From Virgibacillus aidingensis (GTDB taxonomy: Bacteria; Bacillota; Bacilli; Bacillales; Amphibacillaceae), in NCBI RefSeq assembly GCF_010994035.1, contig NZ_WIXN01000012.1, positions 57,503-121,502 of the forward strand: 64,000 bases of DNA, read 5' to 3'. How positions within the stretch are numbered: the stretch's first letter is position 1; the number at the start of each line of letters is the position of its first letter. The notes beneath the pieces were generated by a model. It was not told where the DNA came from and did not search any database. It worked only from the letters and a program-made list of their open reading frames with translations. Below are positions 26,909-36,504 of the stretch, in pieces. The translations under genes and the position numbers were made by a program.

Positions 26909-28775
26909 CGTCATCCGCAACAAGCGCCTGTATGTTGCTTATTTTTTGAGCAGCCTGTTTACAGTGATGGTCTTTTTTACGTTTGCCATCTTTGCTTTTC
27001 ACCCGGCATTTATGGATGGATCCATTCGTGGTGAAGTATTGTATGGCATGTCGATTGCCGGTGGGATTATTTACATCTTCTCGTTTTTCTTTGTATTGTA
27101 TTCGATGAGTTCTTTTTTACAATCACGGAAGAAGGAATTCGGTCTGCTGATGATGCAGGGCATGTCAACAAAGCAGGTCCGTCTGATGGTTTTTATGGAA
27201 AATATGCTGATTGGCTTTTTTTCTACACTGGGCGGCATTTTACTCGGGCTGGTGTTTGCCAAAGCAATTCTTCTGTTTGCTGAAAATATGCTTGTTATTG
27301 ATGAAACCCTTAACTTTTACTTTCCGTTATGGGCAATTATTATAACGTTTGTGTCGTTTATTGTACTGTTTTTGTTTATTTCATTGTTTGTGTCATTTAT
27401 TCTCCGGACACGGAAACTTATTGACCTGATCAAGGCGGATAAACAATCGAAAGGTGAGCCGAAATCGTCTGTTATTCTGGCAATTATTGCTGCGATATTG
27501 CTTGCTGCAGGTTATGCGACTGCTCTGTATGTGGAAGGGCAAGGCGTTCTTCTTGCCATGCTGCCGGTCATTATCATTGTAATCATTGGTACGTATTTAC
27601 TCTTTACCCAGTTAAGCGTCTATGTGATCAGGCAATTGAAAGGCAACAAAAGGTTTTTTTGGCGAAAAACAAATATGGTGCTTTTCTCGGACCTCTCCTT
27701 TCGCATGAAAGACAACGCAAGAACATTTTTCATGGTTGCAATTATTTCCACTGTGGCATTTAGTGCAATTGGGTCATTGTATGGGTTACAATCTTTTTTG
27801 ACCAAAGAAGTTAAAGAAATGAATCCATATACTTTCACCTACTCCAATTATGAATCGGATGATTCATTGATACAGGAACATACTAGAACGGTTGAGGAAA
27901 CACTAAACAAATATGATATTCAGACGGAAACTGCTTCAGAGGAATTGAATTATTTCGAAGTGGAAAACAGTGGAAGACCTGAAGTTTTGATCTCGAAAGA
28001 ATCGGAGTATAATCGTTTTGCTGCACTTCTTGGTGAAGAAAGAGTTGATGTGGGTAAAAATGAGGCGGTTGTCGTTGGTGATAGTTCAACAGTTATGATA
28101 GGTGCAGAACAAAAGGAAAGACTCATGGATGTTCCCATTGTGTTGGAGAACGGGGAGCGCGTCCATCCAAGCCGACTCATATCGACAGTGGTCATGCCGG
28201 AAATGTTCTCCTATTATATTGTGGCTGATGAAACGTTTGATGCTTTACCGGATCCAGTCGAAACGAAAACGCATATAACCTGGCAGGCAACACAAGGCTC
28301 CGAGGAAGCAATCATCGAAGCCGGGGGGGTATTGCAAAATCAGTTTTCGCCGGGAACATTCAGCGCGATTGATTATTCCATTTATACTATCAATAAAAGC
28401 TTTGGTCCTGTATTATTTATCGGTCTTTTTATCGGGATTGTATTTTTTGTATCGGCTGGAAGTTTCCTATATTTCCGGTTATACTCAGATCTTGACCAGG
28501 ACAAGATGAAATTCAAATCCATTGCCAAAATGGGGTTGACGGAAAAAGAGCTGAAGAAGGTGATCAACCGTCAGACGGCACTCCTGTTTTTTGCTCCAAT
28601 AGTGGTTGCTTTACTTCATGGGGCTGTCGCTTTGACCGCGCTGTCGAATTTATTTGATTACAATCTTGTTACTGAATCGGCATTGGTACTTGGACTGTTT
28701 GCGTTCATCCAAATCATCTACTTTATAATCGTGAGGCATTTTTACACGAAGCAAATTAGAAGTGCTATTTATTGA
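26880..28775 (+). CDS. bceB: peptide-antibiotic ABC transporter permease, BceB-like
   Basis: A 631-residue FtsX-type permease with ten predicted helices and a large outside domain of about 200 residues between helices 7 and 8 (about 320-520), the feature that defines BceB-type transporters. The start is GTG 26880 (TFRQFTVNNVIRNKRLY, the usual start of the family), 6 nt after GGGAGGGG; the ATG at 26874 abuts that site. Expected substrates are cell-wall peptide antibiotics. Ends at a strong terminator. Confidence 0.92.
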   Translation: MTFRQFTVNNVIRNKRLYVAYFLSSLFTVMVFFTFAIFAFHPAFMDGSIRGEVLYGMSIAGGIIYIFSFFFVLYSMSSFLQSRKKEFGLLMMQGMSTKQVRLMVFMENMLIGFFSTLGGILLGLVFAKAILLFAENMLVIDETLNFYFPLWAIIITFVSFIVLFLFISLFVSFILRTRKLIDLIKADKQSKGEPKSSVILAIIAAILLAAGYATALYVEGQGVLLAMLPVIIIVIIGTYLLFTQLSVYVIRQLKGNKRFFWRKTNMVLFSDLSFRMKDNARTFFMVAIISTVAFSAIGSLYGLQSFLTKEVKEMNPYTFTYSNYESDDSLIQEHTRTVEETLNKYDIQTETASEELNYFEVENSGRPEVLISKESEYNRFAALLGEERVDVGKNEAVVVGDSSTVMIGAEQKERLMDVPIVLENGERVHPSRLISTVVMPEMFSYYIVADETFDALPDPVETKTHITWQATQGSEEAIIEAGGVLQNQFSPGTFSAIDYSIYTINKSFGPVLFIGLFIGIVFFVSAGSFLYFRLYSDLDQDKMKFKSIAKMGLTEKELKKVINRQTALLFFAPIVVALLHGAVALTALSNLFDYNLVTESALVLGLFAFIQIIYFIIVRHFYTKQIRSAIY

Positions 28776-28804
28776 GTTTCCCGCTTCGGGAATTGCTTCT
28801 GCTG

Positions 28805-28862
28805 ATCCGGTTTCCTTCACCGCATAAACACCTAAATGTAAAGTCGGAAACCGGATTTTTAT
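28805..28862 (+). terminator. terminator of the Bce module
   Basis: An 11-bp perfect stem (ATCCGGTTTCC/GGAAACCGGAT) with a 30-nt loop and TTTTATTT. Confidence 0.85.
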
Positions 28863-29225
28863 TTAAGTTTTTGATTGCTGTAATAGTTGTTTTATTGAAT
28901 GTATCTTATATTTAACTATTTGAATCAGCAGTCATAAACATAGTGCGATTGAAATAGCACCCTTTCACCAGATTAGTATATTATGCTGCAGACTGCAGTT
29001 ATTGCAGCTCTTAAATGCGTATTTATTCAAACGTTTGAACAATGTTGGTTATACTTGGATAATATCAAACTAACATTAATTTAAGGAAGATAAGATCTAC
29101 CGCCCTTTATTAACATTGACACCGGTAAAAAAATTTTTTCAGCTATATAATTATAAGTAAAAATAAACGGTGAATTCTCTAGGTTTACAAATACCAATTC
29201 ATGTCTCCATCCCCAAAGTCACCAA
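28863..29225. other. 360-bp intergenic region with palindromes
   Basis: No convincing gene. It holds a perfect 14-bp palindrome, TTCAAACGTTTGAA (29026-29039), directly followed by an imperfect hairpin (AATGTTGGT...ACTAACATT, 29041-29077), and GCTGCA...TGCAGC near 28985-29008. These may be operator-like sites or the trace of a lost gene; no target gene is adjacent on the plus strand. Confidence 0.4.
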
Positions 29226-29263
29226 ACCAAAAAGGTCCAAATCCCGGGTTGATTTGGACCTTT
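29226..29263 (-). terminator. terminator of the RlmN gene
   Basis: A 13-bp perfect stem (AAAGGTCCAAATC/GATTTGGACCTTT) with TTTTTGG on the minus strand, 15 nt after the stop. Confidence 0.85.
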
Positions 29264-29277
29264 GCATGCGCTGTTTG

Positions 29278-30345
29278 CTATACTACATTCTTTTTCTTCA
29301 TCTGTTTGCTGCGGAGCTGGCCGCATGCAGCATCAATGTCCGCACCGTTTTCCCAGCGTACGCCGCAGTGAATCCCTTTCCCTTTTAACGTTTCAAAGAA
29401 TGCCTGGATCGTTTCCGAATCACTGCGCTGATAATAGCTATGCTCGTCAACGGTATTATAAGGGATTAAATTAACATAGGCCAAATGGCGATGATCCTCG
29501 AGAAGCTTGGCAAGCTGTATTGCTTCTTCCTCATGGTCATTTACGTCTTTCAGCATAATATATTCATACGTGATCCGCCGGTTGGTCTTTTCCAAATAAT
29601 AATCAACAGCCTTCATCAGTTTTTCAATCGGAAAGGCTTTGTTGATTTTCATGATGCTTGTTCTCAGTTCATTGTTTGGCGCGTGAATGGAAATGGCCAG
29701 GTTCACCTGGATTCCTGTATCGGCAAATTCATAAATTTTATGGGCAAGCCCGCTCGTTGAAACGGTAATATGTCTTGCACCTATATTTAAGCCTCTGTCA
29801 TCATTGACAACGTAGAGGAAATCCATCAGATTAGTAAAGTTATCAAATGGCTCGCCGATGCCCATTACCACAATGTGGCTGACACGCTCGCCTGCTCCTT
29901 TTTCGTCCAGATCCTTTTGTACATTCATAATCTGCTCCACGATTTCCCCGCTGGAAAGGTCGCGGCTTTTTCTCAATAAACCGCTCGCACAAAAGGAGCA
30001 CCCGATATTGCAGCCAACCTGTGTGGTCACACATACAGATAATCCATAATTAAAACGCATCAGCACGGTTTCAATTAAATTGCCATCTGCCAGCTTGAAT
30101 AAGTATTTAATGGTACCATCTTTGGATTCCTGCTTCATTTCTTCTTCCGTTGTATGCAGGACAAAGTTTTCTTCCAGCAGCTCGATGGTTTGTTTATTCA
30201 CGTTTCTCATATCCCTGAAGGTGGCCACACGCTTTTTATACAGCCAATTCCAGACCTGATCCACACGAAAGCGCTGCTGTCCGCGGTCAGTCAGCCAATC
30301 AGTCAATTGTTCATATGTCAGTCCATAAATGGATGGTTTAGTCAT
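29278..30345 (-). CDS. rlmN: 23S rRNA adenine-2503 C2-methyltransferase, lactobacillal type
   Basis: A 355-residue radical-SAM methyltransferase that modifies A2503 of 23S rRNA (and possibly tRNA). The iron-sulfur motif is CNIGCSFCA (Cys112, 116, 119), with MGIGEPFDN and the catalytic C-terminal cysteine in [11 protein letters not shown]. Its start (KPSIYGLT) and the block [17 protein letters not shown] resemble RlmN of Streptococcus/Enterococcus more than the usual Bacillus RlmN, which has CASTLGGLKRNLEAGEI. It may be a second, transferred copy. ATG 30345 lies 9 nt after GAGG. Not a Cfr, which has a different core. Confidence 0.85.
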   Translation of the reverse strand: MTKPSIYGLTYEQLTDWLTDRGQQRFRVDQVWNWLYKKRVATFRDMRNVNKQTIELLEENFVLHTTEEEMKQESKDGTIKYLFKLADGNLIETVLMRFNYGLSVCVTTQVGCNIGCSFCASGLLRKSRDLSSGEIVEQIMNVQKDLDEKGAGERVSHIVVMGIGEPFDNFTNLMDFLYVVNDDRGLNIGARHITVSTSGLAHKIYEFADTGIQVNLAISIHAPNNELRTSIMKINKAFPIEKLMKAVDYYLEKTNRRITYEYIMLKDVNDHEEEAIQLAKLLEDHRHLAYVNLIPYNTVDEHSYYQRSDSETIQAFFETLKGKGIHCGVRWENGADIDAACGQLRSKQMKKKNVV

Positions 30346-30793
30346 TATTGGAAACCTCATTTCTCAGAAGGCTTTTTACTATTATATTGCAATTTATTAT
30401 CTTACTACAGTTTGAGGAAATTTTCAATGATTGTCTTCTTTGTAGTTTTATTAACATTTAAAGGTCTTTTACACTGGCTAAAACACTTTATCGCGTTTTT
30501 CTTTGCGAAGACCTCTGCTTCATCCTCCTTGCTTAGCCGCGGAATATTCGGCTGAGCTGTTTCAGGTGACGCCGCCTCACCCTCCAATCCAGGCAATATA
30601 AAGAGTAAAATACTTTCATATGAATGTCCGGATACTTAACTAAAATAAACCACCATGAAATTAACTCAACTTTATGGTTTACCCATATCATATTTAGTTC
30701 TATTGAATTAAACCTGCAAGCTAAAAACTGGACGCTGCCGCTTGAAACACGTATTATTTCTTACTAAGGAAAAAGAAATCAGGAGGTTATACA
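30346..30793. other. intergenic region with a protein-like minus-strand stretch
   Basis: A minus-strand open frame (30405-30596) reads NIPRLSKEDEAEVFAKKN, then AIKCFSQCKRPLNVNKTT, but has no ribosome binding site and no known domain. The upstream half is GC-richer than its surroundings. I suspect a dispersed repeat rather than a gene. Near 30768-30787 lies the AGGAGG of the next gene. Nothing else is supported. Confidence 0.35.
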
Positions 30794-31810
30794 TTGGTTT
30801 CCCATCAATTTAAAAAATTTAACGATATACCGCTCTCCGTACTCGATCTGGCTCCTGTCAATGAGGGCGGAACACCGAAGGAATCTTTTAAAGCCAGCGT
30901 GAAATTGGCACAGCATGTGGAGAAACTTGGATTCAACCGTTACTGGCTGGCAGAGCACCATAATATGCCGGGGATAGCCAGTTCTGCAACATCCGTGATC
31001 ATGGGGCATATTGCGGAAAAAACGAATAAGATACGCATCGGGGCCGGCGGCGTTATGCTGCCAAATCACGCAACACTTGTGATTGCAGAACAATTTGGTA
31101 CACTTGAATCCCTTTATCCCGGACGTATTGATCTCGGTCTTGGCCGTGCACCCGGCAGTGATCAGGCTACAGCCTATGCTTTACGCAGAACCCTGAACAT
31201 GAGTGTGGAGGATTTCCCTATGCAGGTGGATGAGCTGCAGGATTATTTTTCCGATGAACCTGTCTCCCGCGTAAAAGCGGTGCCCGGGCAAGGCCTTGAT
31301 ATTCCTATCTGGCTGCTCGGCTCAAGTGACTTCAGTGCAAGGCTGGCAGCGCAAAAGGGCCTTCATTTTTCTTTTGCAAGTCATTTTGCACCTGCGTATA
31401 CGATACCTGCTTTGCAGTTGTACAGGGATCGTTTTCAGCCATCGGAATCATTGGAAAAACCATATGCCATGGTTGGTGTCAACGTAATCGCAGCAGATAC
31501 GGATGAAAAAGCAAAATATATTGCCACTTCCCTCCAGCAGCAATTTCTCAGCATTCGCAGAGGCCAGCCAATGAAACTGCAGCCGCCGCTGGAAAATATT
31601 GAAGAAGTATACTCAACGATGGAGCTGGAAGCAATCAAACAATCATTGGATCCAAGGACGACTATTATCGGTGATAAGGACACGGTGAGAAAGGGGCTTG
31701 AACAATTTCAGGAAGCAACACAGGCAGATGAGATGATTATCAGTGCACAAATCTTTAACTTGGAAGATCGCCTGCGTTCCTTTGAAATTGTTTCAGAGCT
31801 GATGGAGTAG
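30794..31810 (+). CDS. luciferase-like flavin-dependent oxidoreductase
   Basis: A 338-residue bacterial-luciferase-fold (LLM class) monooxygenase. The family start ([15 protein letters not shown]), [59 protein letters not shown] and the PGSDQATA segment are diagnostic of the YceB/YvbT-like subgroup that needs reduced FMN. The substrate is unknown. TTG 30794 follows AGGAGG at 7 nt. Monocistronic with a very strong terminator. Confidence 0.9.
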   Translation: MVSHQFKKFNDIPLSVLDLAPVNEGGTPKESFKASVKLAQHVEKLGFNRYWLAEHHNMPGIASSATSVIMGHIAEKTNKIRIGAGGVMLPNHATLVIAEQFGTLESLYPGRIDLGLGRAPGSDQATAYALRRTLNMSVEDFPMQVDELQDYFSDEPVSRVKAVPGQGLDIPIWLLGSSDFSARLAAQKGLHFSFASHFAPAYTIPALQLYRDRFQPSESLEKPYAMVGVNVIAADTDEKAKYIATSLQQQFLSIRRGQPMKLQPPLENIEEVYSTMELEAIKQSLDPRTTIIGDKDTVRKGLEQFQEATQADEMIISAQIFNLEDRLRSFEIVSELME

Positions 31811-31822
31811 AATAATTATGTG

Positions 31823-31860
31823 AAAAGCCGCCATCCAAAAAAGGATGGCGGCTTTTTTTG
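31823..31860 (+). terminator. terminator of the oxidoreductase gene
   Basis: AAAAGCCGCCATCC / GGATGGCGGCTTTT stem with a short A-rich loop and T7. Confidence 0.95.
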
Positions 31861-32071
31861 ATAAGAAAGAAATTTATTCATTCCGATATTCACTTTATTG
31901 TTGGAAAACGGGTATATTTGGCAATCACTCTTTGCCATGCTGACCGAGCAAAATCAGCTTTATATAGCGGCATATCTGATGTGGTGGGTGGCTAGTTCGT
32001 TTGACGAGCAATTTTCCATTCTTAATGAGCAGTTTTAATACTTGCTGAGCGGGTTTCCGGATAACCTGCCA

Positions 32072-32860
32072 TTAATTAGACTTTTCTTTCAGCAGCTTTT
32101 TAATTTCCTTTAATTCTTTCTGCACCTCAGCCAGCTTAATATCAGTTGGCGTTGGTGTTTCCTCCCGGCTTGCCTCTTCCACATTATTTACGATGACACC
32201 GACAAATAAATTAATGATGACAAAGGCGCCAATAATAATAAACGTAACAAAATACCACCAGGAAGATGGATCTTCTTCCAAAATCGGTCTCATAACGCCG
32301 CTCGCCCAGGATTCCAGCGTTATTACCTGGAAAAGGGACAACAACGAATCATGCAGGGTGCCGAAGTATTCAGGAGCAATCGTCTGAAACATCATAGTTC
32401 CAATTACAGCGTAAATATAAAAGAACAATCCAAGCAGAAGCATAATCGTTCCCATGGAAGGAATGGTTAATAAAAGTGCGTTCACCATTTTTCGCAATGA
32501 TGGGATCACAGAAACAGCACGCAGAACACGGAGTACCCGCAAAATCCGCAGTACTGTAACGTAGTATGAACCGACTAAAATATGTCCTGCTGCCACAATC
32601 AAAAAATCAAACACATTCCATGGTTCCTTGAAAAACGATCCAATCGATCTGCTTCCAATTAGCCTTATAATAATTTCCAACGTAAAAATCCAAAGAAGAA
32701 TACGGTCTCCTATGTATAACCAGCTGCCGTAATTACCAAGAATAGCCGGATAAGTTTCTAAACCCACGATTACCGCATTGATAAAAATCAACACAATAAT
32801 GATGTTCATAAACCAGGGATGGCCGGCAATAGTTGCGCAAAGTTGTTTAAAGCTTTTCAT
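32072..32860 (-). CDS. voltage-gated sodium channel, NaChBac family
   Basis: A 262-residue six-helix channel subunit that forms a homotetramer. The S4 voltage sensor has arginines at 105, 108, 111 and 114 (RxxRxxRxxR), and the pore loop has TLESWAS (181-187), the exact selectivity filter of NaChBac. The C-terminal 40 residues form a charged coiled coil (KLAEVQKELKEIKKLLKEKS) that assembles the tetramer. In alkaliphilic bacilli such channels let sodium in to support motility, chemotaxis and pH control, with Mrp and NhaC pumping it out. Confidence 0.95.
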   Translation of the reverse strand: MKSFKQLCATIAGHPWFMNIIIVLIFINAVIVGLETYPAILGNYGSWLYIGDRILLWIFTLEIIIRLIGSRSIGSFFKEPWNVFDFLIVAAGHILVGSYYVTVLRILRVLRVLRAVSVIPSLRKMVNALLLTIPSMGTIMLLLGLFFYIYAVIGTMMFQTIAPEYFGTLHDSLLSLFQVITLESWASGVMRPILEEDPSSWWYFVTFIIIGAFVIINLFVGVIVNNVEEASREETPTPTDIKLAEVQKELKEIKKLLKEKSN

Positions 32861-33191
32861 GAAATAAGTAAACTCCCTTCATATGTAATTTTACTTATTT
32901 CATTCGTTATTGTCATCTAAAATTTCGTATGAATATACATTTTGAATCGACTGCTTAAGTCTGTTCAACATGATTCCGGCAGCTATGATGAGTTTTCTAT
33001 ACTGCACAGGTGGGAAAAGGCCGAGAACAGATATTCCATAATGCTCGGTTGTATTTGGTTATTGATTGGCGCGGATCTTTTGTGCCATGCATAATCTCAT
33101 CCTGATCAAACACTTCTTGTAAAACAATACCTGTCCAATTATAATGAATGAAAACAATGCAGTATTTTCACTGGGCAAGGAGAAACAGGAA
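32861..33191. other. intergenic region between the channel and ktr genes
   Basis: A 330-bp divergent region. A hairpin CCGAG...CTCGG lies at about 33022-33049. I looked for a cyclic di-AMP (ydaO-type) riboswitch, which often precedes ktr genes, and did not find its conserved core. Nothing else is supported. Confidence 0.4.
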
Positions 33192-34559
33192 ATGCGGACA
33201 TATCAACAGTCATTATTGCGCTGGTTTCATACATTATCTCCATTCAAATTACTTTTGTTCTTTTATTTAATCGCTGTCTTTATATCCGCTATTCTGATGT
33301 CCTTTCCTTTTGTTTACCAGGAAGGCACAGAAATTGCTTTCATAGATCGGTTGTTTACCGCAATAAGTGCACTTAGTGTCACGGGGCTCAGTACCATCAG
33401 TATTGCGGATACGCTAAGCGTAACGGGAATCGTCATTTTAGCCTGTATCATGCAGGTGGGTGCACTCGGTGTCATGGCGATAGGTACATTGATCTGGCTT
33501 TTACTGGGAAAGAAGGTTGGGTTGAAAGAGCGGCACCTGATTATGACAGATCAGAACCAGACAACGTTTGAAGGCATGGTGCGGCTAATCAAACAGCTCG
33601 TGTATATACTCTTCACGGTTGAATTGGTCGCTTCATTCGTGCTGGGCACATATTTTATGTATTATTTTCCCACTGCAGGACAAGCATATTTGCATGGTGT
33701 TTTCCAAACGATCAGCGCAGTTTCCAATGGAGGCTTTGCGCTCTCCAATGAATCTCTGGCACTTTTTAGCAATGACTATTTCGTACAACTTGTTACGATG
33801 CTGTTAATTATATTCGGGGCAATTGGATTTCCGGTGCTGATGGAAGTGAAGGAGTTTCTTGCTGCTAAAATCAGACGCACCCAGGCAAAAAGATTTTCCT
33901 TGTTTGCGAAATTGACAACGGTCACTTTTTTTATGCTGGTTCTCGTTGGCACGCTGTTCATATACATGTTGGATGCGGAAAGTTTTTTCGCGGGGAAATC
34001 CTGGCATGAATCTCTCTTTTATTCGCTGTTCCAGTCAGTAACAACCAGGAGCGGCGGTTTATCAACCATGGATGTGAGCCAGTTGACAGAAGAAAACCAC
34101 TTGTTCATGACGGCGCTGATGTTCATTGGCGCGTCACCGAGCAGTGCAGGCGGCGGCATCCGGACAACAACCTTTGCGTTGGCAGTTTTATTCATCATGG
34201 CCTATGCCAGAGGCAGACGACACATTCGTATTTTTAACCGGGAAGTGCATGAGGAGGATGTACTGAAAGCAGTAGCAGTAATCATGATAGCGATCATGCT
34301 TGTATTTGTTTGCAGTATACTCATGTCCATTACCGAACCGTTTTCCTTATCTGCAATCCTGTTTGAAGCAACCTCTGCATTTGGGACGGTCGGTCTGTCG
34401 CTTGGCATTACAGGAGAACTGTCTGAATTCAGCAAAGTCATTCTAATGCTTTTGATGTTTATTGGAAGAATTGGAATTATTACCTTGCTATTTATATTTA
34501 AACCGAATAAAGGGAACAGCGGTATCCATTATCCAAAAGAAAAAATGATTATTGGCTGA
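33192..34559 (+). CDS. ktrD: Ktr potassium channel subunit (KtrB/KtrD)
   Basis: A 455-residue TrkH/KtrB-family membrane protein with four pore repeats. The selectivity-filter glycines are in ALSVTGLST, SNGGFALSN, TTRSGGLST and FGTVGLSLG. It moves potassium, usually with sodium. ATG 33192 lies 9 nt after AAGGAG; the longer frame from 33144 has no site. The gating subunit gene follows 49 nt downstream. By pairing with a KtrC-type protein it is named KtrD here, though KtrB is possible. Confidence 0.88.
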   Translation: MRTYQQSLLRWFHTLSPFKLLLFFYLIAVFISAILMSFPFVYQEGTEIAFIDRLFTAISALSVTGLSTISIADTLSVTGIVILACIMQVGALGVMAIGTLIWLLLGKKVGLKERHLIMTDQNQTTFEGMVRLIKQLVYILFTVELVASFVLGTYFMYYFPTAGQAYLHGVFQTISAVSNGGFALSNESLALFSNDYFVQLVTMLLIIFGAIGFPVLMEVKEFLAAKIRRTQAKRFSLFAKLTTVTFFMLVLVGTLFIYMLDAESFFAGKSWHESLFYSLFQSVTTRSGGLSTMDVSQLTEENHLFMTALMFIGASPSSAGGGIRTTTFALAVLFIMAYARGRRHIRIFNREVHEEDVLKAVAVIMIAIMLVFVCSILMSITEPFSLSAILFEATSAFGTVGLSLGITGELSEFSKVILMLLMFIGRIGIITLLFIFKPNKGNSGIHYPKEKMIIG

Positions 34560-34607
34560 TCGACTGAGAATAAATAATTACAAAAAACACTTGGCGATGG
34601 GGGTAGA

Positions 34608-35273
34608 ATGATGAAACAGGATTTTGCAGTACTTGGTCTTGGCATGTTTGGCGGCAGCATCTGCAGGGAGTTAAGCAAAGAAGGGAAGCAGGTACTTGCA
34701 GTGGACATTAATGAAGACAAGGTAAATGAATTCAAAAACATTGCCTCACATGCAGTCATTGCGGATACCACAGATGAGGACACGCTGAGAGAGCTGGGGA
34801 TCAAGAGTATAGACCATGTTATTGTGGCCATCGGCGAAAATATCCAGGCAAGCATCTTGACCGCAGTAATTCTGACTGATTTGAATATAAAAAAGATAAC
34901 TGTTAAAGCACAAAATGATTATCATGAAAAAATCTTAAATAAAATTGGTGTGGATGAAGTCGTTCATCCGGAGCGGGATATGGGAAAGCGTATTGCCCAC
35001 CACATTATCTCAAGCAATGTCCTGGATTACCTGGAATTGTCTGATGAACACAGCATTGTGGAAGTAAAGGCTGGCCGGAAGATGGCCGGGCGTACGTTGA
35101 TTGAGCTTGATATTCGAAACAAATATGGGTGCAATGTGGTAGCGATAAAAAAAGGGAAGGACATAAATGTATCTCCAGCATCCAATGAGGCTATACAAGC
35201 AGACGATATTCTTATCGTGGTCGGCACCAATAATGATATATCCAAGTTTGAACGGCATTTAGTGGTTGATTAA
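34608..35273 (+). CDS. ktrC: Ktr gating subunit (KtrC)
   Basis: A 221-residue RCK protein: Rossmann domain with GLGMFGGSICRELSKEG, then an RCK_C domain (about 138-221) that binds cyclic di-AMP in its relatives. It is very close to B. subtilis KtrC (HAVIADTTDEDTLRELG; VIVAIGENIQASILTAVIL; NDYHEKILNKIGVDEVVHPERDM). It forms an octameric ring under the KtrD dimer and opens the channel on ATP binding. ATG 34608 or 34611 follows GATGGGGG. Confidence 0.93.
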   Translation: MMKQDFAVLGLGMFGGSICRELSKEGKQVLAVDINEDKVNEFKNIASHAVIADTTDEDTLRELGIKSIDHVIVAIGENIQASILTAVILTDLNIKKITVKAQNDYHEKILNKIGVDEVVHPERDMGKRIAHHIISSNVLDYLELSDEHSIVEVKAGRKMAGRTLIELDIRNKYGCNVVAIKKGKDINVSPASNEAIQADDILIVVGTNNDISKFERHLVVD

Positions 35274-35380
35274 ATGGCCTCAGCGAATATAATCAGCAGA
35301 CACCGTTAACTTAATAAGAGTTAAAGCAAGTGTCATGCTGAGCATCTAATATTCCGCCTTTAAGCTGTTTAAAAGGAATT

Positions 35381-35414
35381 CATCTCCTGACAAATTCCAC
35401 CTGCCAGGAGATGA
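35381..35414. repeat. stem-loop between ktrC and erm
   Basis: CATCTCCTG...CAGGAGATG, a perfect 9-bp stem, lies between the convergent ktrC and erm genes. There is no clear T-run on the plus side; on the minus side TTCCTTTT follows. Probably a terminator of the erm transcript. Confidence 0.45.
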
Positions 35415-35448
35415 TTGCTGAAAAGGGCAAAATATAGTCCCCTCTTCC

Positions 35449-36297
35449 CTAGCGCTTCTTTCTTTTTGGCCAGGAAGATTGCGGAACATATTGTATCATG
35501 GTTTCCAAAACTTTGGCCCACTGCTTTTCATTTAGACTCCCTACTGGAAACTCATTATTTACACCCAGACTGTTTCTTAAGTGTTTTATCTGCGGGACGG
35601 TAAAGATGCCCCGTAACGCCATACCCATCGGTGCCTGCGGAAATTTCAGGAGATGGTGACTCATGTTCTGAAAAAGCTGTGCATGTTGATAGGCAATAAC
35701 AGGTGCTTCCTTGCGTTTAATACTTAATATGGCAGAATCCACTTTGGGCGGGGGTGAAAAATGTTCCTTTGGCACACTCTTTTCCAATCGCAGATCAAAC
35801 CACATTCGCCATGCCAATACATAAGCATCTTTAAAGTATTTTGCAGTAAATCTTTTTGCGGCACCTCTTTCCACTACAATTACTCCGCGCTGGAAACCAC
35901 TTTTAGGATTGCTTAACAGCATCTTTAATATTGGTGTAGTAATGGCATAGGGAATATTTGAGACGACCACGAATTTTTTCTTAGGAAGACGGAACTTCAT
36001 TATATCCTGCTGGATTACTTTTACATTATTACTTTGTATAAATTTCCTCCGCAGCACATCAACATACTTTTGGTCATACTCCACAGCCAGAACTTCTCTT
36101 GATGTACTGGCTAATGCTTCTGTCAATGCTCCTTTGCCGGCACCCAATTCAACGATTGTCTCGTTTTTATTTATGCTGGATCTGCTTATAACTTCCTGTA
36201 TTGTTTTTTTATTATGCATCAAGTGTTGTCCGGAGAAATTGGGCGGCTCACCTCTGCTTAATTTTTTATTACTGTACCTGTACTTCAATTTTCTCAT
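35449..36297 (-). CDS. erm: Erm 23S rRNA (A2058) methyltransferase, ErmD/K/34 group
   Basis: A 282-residue methyltransferase that dimethylates A2058 of 23S rRNA and gives resistance to macrolides, lincosamides and streptogramin B. The start (SRGEPPNFSGQHLMHNK) is that of the ErmD/ErmK/Erm34 group of bacilli; SAM motif I is VELGAGKGALTEAL, and motif IV is VVSNIPYAITTPI. The KsgA family lacks this start. ATG 36297 lies 9 nt after AAAGGGAGG (36303 is the alternative). A 430-nt leader with a peptide frame and two terminators precedes it, so expression is very likely induced by macrolides through attenuation. Confidence 0.92.
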   Translation of the reverse strand: MRKLKYRYSNKKLSRGEPPNFSGQHLMHNKKTIQEVISRSSINKNETIVELGAGKGALTEALASTSREVLAVEYDQKYVDVLRRKFIQSNNVKVIQQDIMKFRLPKKKFVVVSNIPYAITTPILKMLLSNPKSGFQRGVIVVERGAAKRFTAKYFKDAYVLAWRMWFDLRLEKSVPKEHFSPPPKVDSAILSIKRKEAPVIAYQHAQLFQNMSHHLLKFPQAPMGMALRGIFTVPQIKHLRNSLGVNNEFPVGSLNEKQWAKVLETMIQYVPQSSWPKRKKR

Positions 36298-36317
36298 TTT
36301 CATTTTCCTCCCTTTAA

Positions 36318-36347
36318 TTTAAAAAAGTCACGACATTCTGTTCGTGA
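36318..36347 (-). terminator. second leader terminator (attenuator) before erm
   Basis: On the minus strand TCACGA-N8-TCGTGA is followed by C and six T residues, ending about 20 nt before the erm start, next to its ribosome binding site. The position fits a transcriptional attenuator. Confidence 0.65.
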
Positions 36348-36504
36348 TCAGAAAAAAGGGTGGAAAAAACTATCTAAAAAGGATACAAATATGCTGTGGT
36401 CATTTGTTCGGAAAAACTCGCAATCGTCCGTATTCTGGCGCATGCATTAATTTATCTTATACTTAAGCCTCCTCAAGGACTCCACATTATGTCGCCCCAC
36501 ATAA

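Noticed and set aside
29101..29150. Promoter TTGACA ... TATAAT upstream of rlmN terminator
   Set aside because: The spacing of about 24 nt is far too long, and no plus-strand gene follows.
29278..30345. Cfr-type resistance methyltransferase
   Set aside because: The core and N-terminus match RlmN of lactic acid bacteria, not the Cfr pattern.
30154..30555. 133-codon plus-strand frame over the rlmN start
   Set aside because: It lies mostly in the rlmN gene on the other strand and has no ribosome site or known domain.
32861..33191. Cyclic di-AMP riboswitch before the ktr genes
   Set aside because: The conserved ydaO-type core was not found, only an isolated hairpin.
35449..36297. KsgA (16S rRNA dimethyltransferase)
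   Set aside because: The start SRGEPPNFSGQHLMHNK and the leader architecture are specific to the Erm group.
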